Position numbers and translations under genes: made by a program. Of a DNA stretch of 64,000 nucleotides, positions 11,397 through 29,997 are shown one piece after another. The stretch's first letter is position 1, and every line of letters starts with the position of its first letter. The stretch comes from Paraphysoderma sedebokerense. Taxonomy: Eukaryota; Blastocladiomycota; Physodermatomycetes; Physodermatales; Physodermataceae. The stretch spans positions 1-64,000 of the forward strand of contig JAHLJZ010000050.1 of the NCBI GenBank assembly GCA_025602915.1, in the 5' to 3' direction. Below the pieces are notes generated by a model. That model worked only from the letters and a program-made list of their open reading frames with translations, did not search any database and was not told where the DNA came from.

Positions 11397-13053
11397 GAGA
11401 AACCCAAATTCAGGGGGATTCATATCAAATAATAAGCAAACCAAAAAACCAAAGACAGAATTAGATGCCATGATTCTTGATTTGAGCGGTGAATCATCAC
11501 AATAGAGAAAACCAATCTGAGTACATGCTAATCACCCCCTAACTTTTGCTACCGCTTCATCCAAATAATATCATGCCACAGAGTCACTACGAATTGCTTG
11601 TGCTTGATTATTTACGAGTCAGGTAACACACCGTTGACAAAGCCGTGAGCTAAATACTACCCATATTTGAAAGGATATGCTTGTTAACCCCTGGTTTTTG
11701 TTATCTGTTCTAGGAGCGACTTAGAAGAATATCGGCAGCTGAAATGTTTAATTAGCTTGTTCCAGCAACTGAAACAAAATAAATCAGTCGCGTGAAATTG
11801 GTGATTTCATGGTTTTCTCTTCAATATGGTTCGTTGAAAAGTATCATTAATGACACGACTTTCAAGTCTCATATATTTCATTGAATGTGCGTACGTATGA
11901 TTATTTGTTTGAAACAATTTATTCCGCCAGGGTATCATATTACATTAAGAAATATGATCATATCGGGAGATTATGGGCCATGACGATGGGGCTGGAAACC
12001 ATTGAATGTTTATTGTGATTTTCTCATTCTCAAATACGTTTATAATAATAGTCTAAAAAAACTCAATAAAAAATTATAGATACACGTTTGATAATGCTTG
12101 GTAGTCGGTCTTTTAAAGGATTATGATATTCTGAACGTGTCGATTGCCCATGTAGAGGTTTTTGGCGCCAGCACTTGCGAAAACAAACACCGAGTGTTCA
12201 GCTTTGACTCGGCCGTCATTTGATACAATTTTATTCCAAGCATGAGTATTCCATACCCCACGAAGATAACAATTCAATACGGCAATTTAAGACCCGAGAG
12301 CTACCATGTGCAGAGTGTGATAACTTGATAACAGTATCGTCGGTTTGATTTGCAGGGAGTATTGATGTTTAGTGTGGTTAAATTTCTTGAGTAGAAGCGG
12401 TTCAGTAATAGTAGTATCAGTGAGCCAGCTTACATGAAAGACAACAGTAAGAATTAATATGGCAATATTTGGAGTGCAAGATTTAAGTTGACCTTGGCAT
12501 GTTTTGAGGAGTCTTTACTTCAGTTGATGGCTGGTCTAGCTCATCCGGTCTTCCGGATATGATGTTGCAGGTAAACAAGGTGAAGCCAGCCAGGATGAAG
12601 TGTTAGTCCTTAAGTGGCATATACCGTCGATAATATCAGTCTGTTTTACTGAGTTTTCATTTTGTTTAAGGAGTGCAGACTGCAGCCGACGCGAGTTTGA
12701 CACTTTTTGTTGACCAGTTGGTTTATCCTGTCGACATTCAAAATACATTTTTCGACAACAGAATGTGGAATCCATACCCGGAGTACATATATGGGTTTTA
12801 TCTTTATATCTTCAAGCCTGTTCTACGTTTCTCATACAAGCCATTTTATGATTTGCTGGAAGAAAAGGCAATCAGTTAAACCTCGCTCTGTCGGGCCAGT
12901 GCAAGTCGTTTGAACGAAATTAGATGAAATAGATCTTCTTCCTATTATCTCTTCCATTCTAGGCAGTCATTCTCATAATCTCTTGTCCTTTTTGAATATC
13001 TCTGTTCTATTCAAATTTGATACCACTGAACCACTTGATCCTATTCCTCAACA
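11397..13053. other. 1.7 kb intergenic region without recognised gene
   Basis: This is a divergent spacer between the secreted-protein gene (-) and the spliced gene starting at 13054 (+). Only short open frames occur (for example 12673-12879, 68 codons), with no conserved motif and no convincing splice structure. No tRNA or repeat was recognised. It may hold long 5' untranslated regions or a non-coding RNA. Confidence 0.4.
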
Positions 13054-14329
13054 ATGACAAAATTCTCTACAGAAAAATCTTGTCGACAATACGCGAAAAA
13101 ATTACTTTCAAAGAAATCGTTCAACGGTTTGGACGAGTTTGAGGTAACAATTTTTATTCTAACTTATTGAGTATTAAGTATATGATGCTGAGTGTTACGG
13201 TGCTTTTTTGTCGTTGAATAGCGATTGAGTACTATTATCCATTTGGGGTCAACATTGGTGACTCGATCTACTCCTGAATTTCAGAGAAAGGGGAAAAGAA
13301 AGACAGCAAGTGAGTAACAATTAGGATTCAATTTTTATGTCTTCAATATAAATTAAATGTGGAATCACAACAGTGTTTGAAGAATTTATCCGTTTATGTC
13401 TAAACGGCGATGTAAATCTCGCGACTGAGCACAACTTCCTAAAACGTATGTTGAATTAATGCCTTGTGCTTTCATTGCTTAGCGTTGCCAGAGGAGCTAT
13501 AATGATCTAACATATTTCATATTGTCAGGTCCTCCCCGTATTCAGAGGAAGGGGAATAGGATCATGTCTAACCATGATGACTTATTGATGTCCTCGATGT
13601 TGAAGTCCCAAGAATTTAGAAAGAGAAGAGAAATGCTGTATCAGGCAGAATCGGAAGACACTATTAAATGTCTTGGGTACTGCGATTATTCACGTTACGA
13701 GACACAAAATGATGGTACTGATGACGGTAAGGTTTCTTTTTTTCTCCCTTTTTTGATGATTAAATTATGCAACAAAACTGATATAATATGTCATCTCACT
13801 CACAACGTTGCATCATATTCTTCTTGTACTTCACTAGTCACAGTGCATCACAAACTGCATCCAAAGAGTCGATCTTCTCAGTCATTATCGAAATTATCTG
13901 AGGAAATTGATAGTAGATTTTCAAGTCTCGAAGATTCCAAGACATTGCACGGATCTAGGACTTTAAGCACCAGAGGTCATTCACAGAATGGTAAGTTGTT
14001 GTCAATACATAACAATGTTTACTGTATGTTTTGATATTTGTTCGCTTTATGAATATTAATATTCCGTATCACCACTTCTCCAACATTCTGGTATAACAAA
14101 TGATTTAGTGTCAGGAACATTCGAAAGTCGGCTTGAACAGCAACAGGCTCTCCAGAGACAGCAAATGATTGCATTTTTGTCTGCAATTCATTTTGAAAGT
14201 TTACAACAGACCCAAGAGAAGACGTCGAAACCTGAAGGGTTGTCATCAAAATCTAAACTGTGTAAGATGCTCGAGTCATTATTCAATTCGTTTCACCTGA
14301 AGACGATTCGATCGCGAATACTGCGATAA
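13054..14329 (+). CDS. Unrecognised spliced protein, 273 aa
   Basis: Six exons with good GT-AG signals and closed phases: 13054..13143, 13222..13309, 13374..13445, 13529..13726, 13838..13990, 14109..14329. The protein begins MTKFSTEKSCRQYAKKLL and is lysine/arginine- and serine-rich, without signal peptide or membrane segment. Two basic segments resemble each other: FQRKGKRKT near residue 55 and RIQRKGNRIM near residue 86. The middle has KSQEFRKRREMLYQAESEDT, and the C-terminal third is glutamine-rich (LEQQQALQRQQ), probably helical or coiled coil. Looks nuclear or cytosolic by composition only. The gene model rests on splice consistency rather than on homology. Confidence 0.55.
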
Positions 14330-14867
14330 ATATAATTGGATTTTAATATTTCAGATGTTTTTAGAATAAATGCAGCAAACTGCATCTGTTAGTTAGATGT
14401 AATAGTAGCGTCTCTTCCGTTGTATACCAGTGGAATCGGAGAAGCGAGAATAAAGTTGACCTGCTAACAGAATATTATCGCCGACACCAGATATACATTT
14501 TGCACAAAGTTTACTACTAGAATAAGATTAATGATCCGCTTATGGGACACATTTATCTTGCATTTCATGTTGTATGAGGCCGTTAAATTTGACCTCCTAT
14601 GTTACAATAGTCAAAGCGGGAGGATCGGAGAGGTGGCTCTTAACTATTCTTGACAAGTTCTTTTACGTAATAGTTTGGTCATATCTATTCTAGTATATTA
14701 CGCAATTCTTCATCCGCAAATGATCATATTATGTGAAGATGTCCGTTCGCCTTGAAGGTAGTTCGCCAAAATAAAATGAGAAATCAAAGCTCCTCCCTAA
14801 ACCAAGCCAATCTATTGATTATACATCTTGATTAACTGCAAGAAGTGACAGACGGAGATTGTAAATA
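14330..14867. other. Intergenic, convergent 3' flanks
   Basis: AT-rich spacer between the unknown 273-aa gene (+) and lipase copy A (-). I see no coding or RNA feature in it. Confidence 0.5.
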
Positions 14868-16642
14868 TCATTTCCGGGTAGAATCATCTCTTTCTTCCTG
14901 ACTAGCATACATCAGTTGACTCCATTGCTCTCTCATGCATTTGCCAGCAGCCTTCACTGTCTCCCCTATTTCCAGTAAACTTATTCCAAGTCCCAAAATA
15001 TGGCTCAACATTCCCATCCACTCTTTCTCTAAACGAAATTTCCAAGCTTTGATGTCCAGTTTGTGTTTTGGGACAGTATCTTCATGGCGAATGGCATCTT
15101 CGTCGGTTCGGATTGTAGTCCACGGGATTAAGTCATTCGGAAAATCAGGTTCATCAAGTTTATAGGCGAACACCGCGTTATATTGTTCAACCCCAATCTG
15201 CTTTGGGTACCGGCTTACCAGGATAGGTTTGCCGAGATGGCCTATGACAACAGGACATCAAACGTTAATATCACGAGAGATGGGAATCCATGAAGGAAGA
15301 CATACTGTATAATTTTCGTCTAGGTCTAGTTTCCACTAAACCAAACCAGAAAATTGAATTCTGATCTTCTCCAACGACACGCCTATGGTTCCAACCTCCA
15401 TCTTCGAGTACATTTTCAAGGGCGGAAAAGGCCCCTTCCTTTGAAAATCCGGGAGGGGCATTGAACGTCAGAATTTCCTTCGATTCAAACTGTTTTTGAC
15501 GCATGAACTTTGGCGGACGCAGAGCTAAACGAATAGCAAAGGATTGGGAAGACAATCCTCCCGCAGAATGCCCTGTGACCATCAATCTTTTGCCGGGCAA
15601 CTTTCCTTCTTTGGCAAGTTTATTTAAGCGCTCAATCACCAACCTCTCTGTTCGTTCGTACTCCGGGCGAGCGGCAGCTAGAATATACACGCTTGCGTCA
15701 TCGTCAGAATTTCTGGGTGACGGAATGTGATGTTCTTTAACTTGAATGGGAATGAACTCATTACTGTCATCATCCCAACCGCGCAGTGGAACCGGTTCAA
15801 CAGTCGCGTCGGCCGCCAATAGTCGTTGCTTTATGGGTAGGTATACTTCAGGGTCCGAGTAAGGCCGGAAAACAACAGCCAAAGTCTCTGATTGCACATT
15901 GTAATACAGAACAGCCCTGACAACGAATATGATTGACGTTATTGCTGTTTTCCACAAAATTATTAATTCCTCAAAGTAGTCTTACCCGTGCCGATCTTCT
16001 GTCGATTGCAGAGTATCTATTATGTCCCACCCTAGTGTTCTTGGTGCCCACAGATCGGCAAAAACTTTGGCGCCAACCTCAGTTTTCATTTCTTTAGTAG
16101 CCACCCCAAGGCATCCCATCGCTAAATTCAATGCATGCATTGTGCGAACGAATCCTGAAAACCCGCCGAACGCTTTCCAATCGACTAATGCATGGTGAGT
16201 TTCGTCGGATCGCATAGAATTTGCGTGGTATCGCCACCACCTCGCCCGTGCTTGGCAAAGAAGAAAGAAACATATTAATGATTGTACGTACATCTCAAAA
16301 GGATAGCGAGCACCTACCTTCTCGAAAAGGTAAGAATAGACTGTTCATAATGAAGGAAGACTTTGATGGCGTTGGCGTTGGAATACGGCCGACATAACTG
16401 AAGTCAATTGGTTCCAAATCGCCTTTCGCCTTCCTCACTACTTTGGTGCGAAGAACTTGAAAACGACTGGCAGCATCGTCCTTCCTTTGATCCTTGGCCA
16501 AGCAAAATTCTGGCTGCTTGTACCGGTGAATGATTTTTGCGAATTCATTATCGACAGGTGGTGCGGAGAGCCAATCAACAGTGTGAACATTGAGAATCAA
16601 AGAGGCGAAAAGCAGCGCCAGTGTTAGTTTAGCATGTATCAT
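14868..16642 (-). CDS. Secreted lipase-like alpha/beta hydrolase, tandem copy A
   Basis: Exons (minus strand): 16314..16642, 15986..16240, 15306..15916, 14868..15241; 522 residues. It starts with a signal peptide (MIHAKLTLALLFASLILNVHT). Near residue 312 is a nucleophile elbow VTGHSAGGL (GxSxG) preceded by a helix (ERLVIERLNKLAKEGKLPGK) and followed by EILTFNAPPGFS, the layout of class 3 (fungal) lipases, so secreted acyl-ester hydrolysis is the likely activity. The aspartate and histidine of the triad cannot be assigned by eye. The exon 1/2 join uses the GTGCT donor at 16313 rather than the GTAGG donor 4 nt upstream, because only the former gives a matching frame in both tandem copies (FREGRWWRY here, FRECRWWRY in copy B). 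Copy A carries 13 extra C-terminal residues compared with B. Confidence 0.75.
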
Positions 16643-17523
16643 CTTGGAAGTCGGAATAATTAGAAGAAAGGAAATAGATGGGATTAGCGTTGGCTACACA
16701 TAGTCAACTCTTTGGGGAGATTTCACAGCGAAAGAACAGAATGGGACGCCAGGATTTGAATCACCCCATAGGAGGTAGCATAAGTTTCAAATTCGAGTTG
16801 CGATGAGATAAGGGGTTCGGAATAGACCAACCGATGATGCGATCTGCCACTGATCTGCCTTTGTGCTGTAAGGGTACGCGACGCAACAAGGGAGGACTCG
16901 CGGCTCGGCGCCCGCCCGCACACAAAACATTGGTACGATTGCTTAAAGTCGACACATATCACGCATGGTATATGCATACTCATTCGCAAAATATTGATTA
17001 ATTAATTTTAGTCTCCACCAGATTAATTATTCACAATTATTAGAGAAGTTCCCAAGTAAATAACCGCAGATTTAAGTACGAATCGATTGATGAAGCGGCG
17101 TTCCTCAATCGGCCCAACATTATGTTTTATTGAATCTATCACTAATAACAATAATATCTTCCTTGACAGTGTCAAACATTGCAGGATTACATGTATTATT
17201 TGGTGTGTCGATAATTTTGATTAATCCGACAGTTAAAGGAGACCGAAGAAGGGGCCTGTAAATACACTTGAATCCTACGCAATTATTTTATTTTGCTCTT
17301 CTAGCATTTTTCGGAATGCGTCATTCATGATGGGGCTAATGTTGGCTTGCCTAACCCTAATTACGCACAAATAAATTAATATGAAACTTTATTGTCTATC
17401 TCATCTGGGCTATTCTATTGATATTACGTGCTGGATGCTTACAATAATGAATTGAGAAGCAAAAAAGTACCAGGCTCCTTGAAATATTTGGGATTGAAAA
17501 TGTTTTTGCGCTGCTTACCTGGG
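16643..17523. other. Spacer between tandem lipase copies, with duplicated promoter
   Basis: The first ~260 nt upstream of copy A (to about 16900) match the region upstream of copy B (19262 to about 19510), including an identical CGCGACGCAACAAGGGAGG at 16877-16895 and 19491-19509. The remainder (16960-17520) is AT-rich without a gene. Confidence 0.7.
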
Positions 17524-19261
17524 TTACATCAGTTGACTCCATTGCTCTCTCGTGCATTTGCCAGCATTTTTCACCGCCTCACCTATTTCCATTAAACTCA
17601 ATCCAAGTCCCATGACATGGTTCACCATTCCCATCCAGTTTTTCCTGATACTATATTTCAATGCTGTCATGTCTAATTTGTATTTTGGCAGAGTATCTTC
17701 ATGGCGAATGGCATCTTCATCGGTTCGGATCGAAGTCCATGGGAACAATTCACTCGGAAAATCTGGTTCATCGATTTCAAAAGCGACCGCCCCTTTATAT
17801 TGCTTAAGCCCTATCTGTACTGGGTACCGGCTTACAAGGATAGCTTTGCCAAGATGGCCTATGGCAACAGGATATCAAATGTCAGCATCACGAGAAATGA
17901 AATTGCAAAATCTATAAGGCGAGGCATACTGTATAATTTTCGTCTAGGTCTAGTTTCCACTAACCCAGACCAGAAAACTGAATTCTGATCCTCTCCAACG
18001 ATACGCCTATGGGTCCAACGTCCATCTTTGAGTACATTACCAAGAGCAAAAAAGGCACCTTTTTTTGAAAATCCGGGAGGGGCATTGAACGTCAGAATTT
18101 CCTTTGATTCAAACTGTTTTCGCAGCATGAACTTTGGCGTGTTCAGAGTTAAACGAACAGCAAAGGATTCGGAAAATACGCCGCCTGAAGAAAACCCAGT
18201 GACCATCAATCGCTTGCCGGGCAACTTTCCTTCTTCGGCAAGTTTATTGAGGCGCACAATCACTAGCTTCTCTGTTCGTTCGTAGACCGTTCGAGCGCCA
18301 GATACAACATACACGCTTGAGTCATTGATTGAATTGCTAGATGACGGGCTATAATGTTGTTTAACTTGAATGGGAATGAACTTGTTGATTTCGTCATCCC
18401 AACCGCGCAGCGGCACTGGATTAACAGTTTTGTCAGCGGCCAATAGCCCTTTCCTTGTGGATTGGATCACAGCAGGGTCGGTATAAGGACGGAAAACTAC
18501 AGCCAAAGTTTCCGATTGCACGTTGTAATACACAACAGCCCTGACAACGAATATATCACACGTCAGTGCTAACAACAGAAAAATGATAACGGATGATGTT
18601 TTTACCCTTGAAGATCTCGCTTCGATTGCACAACATCTATTATGTCCCAGCCTTGGGGTCTTGGAGCCCACAATTTGGCAAAAACTCTGGCCCCGACCTC
18701 GGTCTTCATCTCTTTTGTGGTCACCCCGACGCTTCCCATCGCCAAACTCAATGCATGAATTGTGCCAACAAATCCTGAAAACCCGCAGAACGCTTTCCAT
18801 TCGACTAGTGCATGGTAAGCATTCTCGGATTTCCTAGAATTTGCGAAGTAGCGCCACCACCTCAAGCGAAATTATGGAAGACAACAGTTAAACTCTTGAT
18901 TGCTCTTGAGCGATCAAAAAAATTGTAAGCACCTACATTCTCGAAAAGGTAAGAGTAGACTGTTCGCAATGAAGGAAGACATTGATATTGTAGGTTTCGG
19001 AATACGCCCGACATAACTCAAGTCAAGTGGTTCAAAACCGCCTTTCGCCTTCCTCACTACTTTGGTGCGAAGAACTTGAAAGCGACTGGCAGCCTCGTCC
19101 TTCTTTTGATCCTTGGCTAAACAAAATTCTGGCTGCTTGTACTGGTGGATGATGTTGGCGAATTCATCATCGACAGACGGCGCTGGGGGCCAATCAACAG
19201 TGTGAACACTGAGGATCAGAGAAGCCAAAAGCAGCGCCAGTACCAGTCTAACTTGTAGCAT
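17524..19261 (-). CDS. Secreted lipase-like alpha/beta hydrolase, tandem copy B
   Basis: Exons (minus strand): 18933..19261, 18606..18860, 17930..18540, 17524..17858; 509 residues, same intron positions and the same sizes for exons 1-3 as copy A (329, 255, 611 nt). Signal peptide MLQVRLVLALLLASLILSVHT. The nucleophile elbow reads VTGFSSGGV, so the catalytic serine context GxSxG is kept but the histidine before it is replaced by phenylalanine, unlike GHSAG in copy A. The downstream EILTFNAPPGFSKKGAF block is shared. C-terminus ends at QWSQLM, shorter than copy A. Sequence drift is spread over coding and non-coding parts, so the duplication is not very recent. Both copies look intact; B may have altered substrate range. 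Confidence 0.75.
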
Positions 19262-20297
19262 TGGAAGTCGGACTTATTGAAATGAAAGGAATGGATGAAA
19301 CTACCGTTCGCTACAGTCTACACTTTGGAGATTTTACAGGGGAAGAACAGGATCAGACTCCGGACTTTGATAAACCGCATGAGATGTGGCATCAGTCGCA
19401 AAAACGAGTTGCGATGGGATAAGTCGTTGGGTCGGAATAGATTAACCGATGATTTGATTCGCTTTCGTGGTGACAGTAGAATAGAGGGAACGCGACGCAA
19501 CAAGGGAGGGCTCATCGGTCGAAACGGACATTCCACAAGATCGGCTTCACAGTGTGCGAAAGCCCAACTTCAGTTATCATAATATCCCCCGACGTCGGGT
19601 AACTTTCAGCAGTTTGCGACAATTTGAATGACTTCATCAGATTTGCCTCACAACTTCATATTACATTTATTGATTCCAGTCAGCAGCAAACTATTTAAAC
19701 TGAGTTAGTTTATGAATGGACAGCTGTAGTAATCATGTTTTACAGACCACCAATTAGTGAGATACATGGTCACAATTTTTCTATTTGTTTTATAGCGGCT
19801 ATTGGTCTTGACTTGTCGCTTACAGCATGGCCCAATTGAGGGCAATCTTCAAATCAGAAGTAGAATTCGTCGAACCTAGTCGCGACGGTTTGTTTTAAGA
19901 ATATTGCTTTATATTGAGAAGCTTAGTCGTATACCTCTGAGCAATTTATAGCTTATTGGCACCCCGAATTATATCATTTGAATTTATCATTGACGTGTCA
20001 GCTGTGCAGGTCAGAACCAGAAGAGAGGCCAGCGCATCCGCCGAGGTGGCCTAGAAACAAAAATTGTCGAGATTTTACTCCATCACCATTTCCATCCAGA
20101 TTCCATCTCCATCATCCACAATCCCTCATCCGTCATCCGTCATCCCTCCTCCCATTCCTGCATCATCCTTCCACTCTTCATCCCTCGTATCTATCCCTGT
20201 CATCCCCTTTAATAACACGATCAACACCTAGACAACGATTTGTCAGACATAAACAAAGCAAAACCTCTCAAACAACAAAAGCACAAATCACAAAAAC
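19262..20297. other. Divergent promoter region of lipase B and PRP8
   Basis: 19262-19510 is the duplicated lipase upstream segment. About 20080-20200 is a pyrimidine-rich stretch with repeated CATCC units just before PRP8, typical of fungal core promoters or 5' leaders. Open frames here have no conserved features. Confidence 0.5.
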
Positions 20298-28005
<7,708 letters not shown>

Positions 28006-28440
28006 TCAAGTAAGCACGAATTGTTTATACTGTTCTAAAAAAAGGGATATTGGCGGAAAAAATTTTAACTGTACTAGTGTTGAGTTTTGTCAATTTGTAA
28101 TACATATTTGATTTGTATAACATACGTAAGTGAATTTTGCGTAGAATTTTAACGTCGTGCCGAAGACCTGAACATGTTCAACATTAGTACTATATGACTG
28201 AATGCATCTTGTTTTAATCATCGCTCTAACTAATCTTTAGTGGTGTTGTAAGGATAGGCGCTTTGTCACAAATGTAGTTCTCAGATTTTTGTTGGGATAT
28301 CTTCCTTTTTACTTTCTTCTCTTTATTTGAACTAATTGGATTCGCTAGCATATAAACACAACCAGAATCAACGCTATAAGTACAAATGATTATATATACA
28401 TTTAGGTAACACAAATGAGCTATGTGCTGTTTCCATCAAT
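28006..28440. other. Convergent 3' intergenic (PRP8 / 7TM gene)
   Basis: AT-rich 3' flanks of two convergent genes. No gene or RNA recognised. Confidence 0.5.
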
Positions 28441-29424
28441 CTAATTACAACGACTGACTTCCGTAGGAGACCTGACATGAGATGCAATGTTTGGCGGATG
28501 ACGATTTGACGAAGAATGGCTGCGATTACGCTGTAATTTTGACTCGCGTGGAGAAGTACTGAATTCCGCTGCCGTTGTTGCTACCACTGTTACGGCACTG
28601 AGTTCTTTTATCTTATACAAGCACCATAGTTCAACCACGAAGTATATTCTCATCAAAAGTGAGGAAAGACCCAGTAATCCGTCGTTAAAACGAGCTGCTA
28701 TATTGACAGCCAATGCAAGGAACATGATCAGAACGTTGAATAATGACATGCTCAGTAATGCCTTGATAAGCGACAATATTTCCGGGGTCGTTTTAGTAAA
28801 ATTTGAGCGCGCTTGGACAACGAAATGTAAAATGCATGCTGTTACGATAATATTCATAATGATAATCCAACCAAAGTAACCGAAAAAATAAATTGAATTT
28901 AAAACTACAGGAATTGTTAGCATTTGTTCTGATTTTGCTGAACCGTCGAAAATTATAATTCTACGAATGGAAGAGTACAGATGCACGGTCATCGCGAAGA
29001 TCAATAGAAACGCTGTGATGGATACAAGAATTTTCGGAAACTGTCGTATACGTCTGGGAAAAAGACGTTTGAAGAGTTGAAGTCTTTGTAGCCCTACAGA
29101 TGCATAAATTCCGGAAGCGATAATATCCGAAGTGACACGAATAAGCATAAATATCATTGCAGCTCTGACCATTGCAGGGCTCATGACAGCGTTAGGGACG
29201 CTTTTCGTGACGACCGTAGGTATCAATGAAACAACACTGACATCGGAAAGAAAAAGGAAGAAAGTAACGGCTGTAATTTGCTGAACGAAACGCATTTGCT
29301 GCTGTGCAACTTCGGCATTTTTGCTCAACCTATATAACTTTATGATATGGCTCACCAAAAAGATGCTCGACAAGATGATACTCAGGACGTTGCAAAGAAC
29401 TTCCACTAATACTGCTACCGACAT
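28441..29424 (-). CDS. Seven-transmembrane protein, family not recognised
   Basis: Intronless, 327 residues. Seven hydrophobic helices are visible, at about residues 3-25, 50-73, 84-110, 129-151, 168-200, 212-238 and 245-270, with short loops, followed by a Ser/Arg-rich cytoplasmic tail of about 55 residues (SPRESKLQRNRSHSSSNR). The topology (seven helices, phosphorylatable tail) resembles a G-protein-coupled receptor, but I see no DRY, NPxxY or other class-defining motif and cannot place it in a fungal GPCR class. A transporter-like or regulatory membrane protein is equally possible. Confidence 0.7.
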   Translation of the reverse strand: MSVAVLVEVLCNVLSIILSSIFLVSHIIKLYRLSKNAEVAQQQMRFVQQITAVTFFLFLSDVSVVSLIPTVVTKSVPNAVMSPAMVRAAMIFMLIRVTSDIIASGIYASVGLQRLQLFKRLFPRRIRQFPKILVSITAFLLIFAMTVHLYSSIRRIIIFDGSAKSEQMLTIPVVLNSIYFFGYFGWIIIMNIIVTACILHFVVQARSNFTKTTPEILSLIKALLSMSLFNVLIMFLALAVNIAARFNDGLLGLSSLLMRIYFVVELWCLYKIKELSAVTVVATTAAEFSTSPRESKLQRNRSHSSSNRHPPNIASHVRSPTEVSRCN

Positions 29425-29997
29425 TCTTTCAAATGTTGTGTGAGAAGAAAGAGATTACTAAGAGGGAAGGAGTTTTCGAACGGAATTGCTCAACAACTAT
29501 AAAAAGATGTGGCATTGCTTTTCCATGACGGCCCACGCGAACACTTGCATTCTTTGAGACAATGTTAAACTATGAGTAATAATATAACTCCCCTTCAGAG
29601 CATCGGATATAGATGACAGACATTGAAATTGTGCTATATATGCACTCTTGTGATTACATATACAGTACGCTTAATTTATTTACTTTAAACCCTGTAAATA
29701 GACACAACGACAGCTCGGCGACAGTTTATGGGTTTCCGGAAGAAAATGAAAATCGACTCCACTGGAGGATACAAAGTGTTCTAATGGCAGATATCACCGT
29801 CATTGTTATCATGACAAGGGATTACGATTTAGCAGTGTATACATGTATGTCATCAGCGAATCAACATATATAGCGCCTGGAGACAAGACTTTTGGGTTAA
29901 ATTAATATTCAGGTACTTTGTCACGGGACCAGGCAGAACAACAAAGTTGCACTTGGCCATTGACTCACATTCCTTGACTAGAGTCATTCATCAGAAT
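29425..29997. other. Divergent promoter region (7TM gene / ESS2)
   Basis: 573 nt between oppositely oriented start codons. AT-rich, with a TATAAAAAG-like run near 29497. No coding feature was recognised. Confidence 0.4.

Noticed and set aside
12536-12913. Overlapping 68-79 codon frames on both strands
   Set aside because: No conserved motif, no splice partners; expected by chance in 1.7 kb.
18933-18937. GTAGG donor for lipase exon 1
   Set aside because: Gives no phase-compatible acceptor in copy B; the GTGCT donor 4 nt downstream works for both copies.
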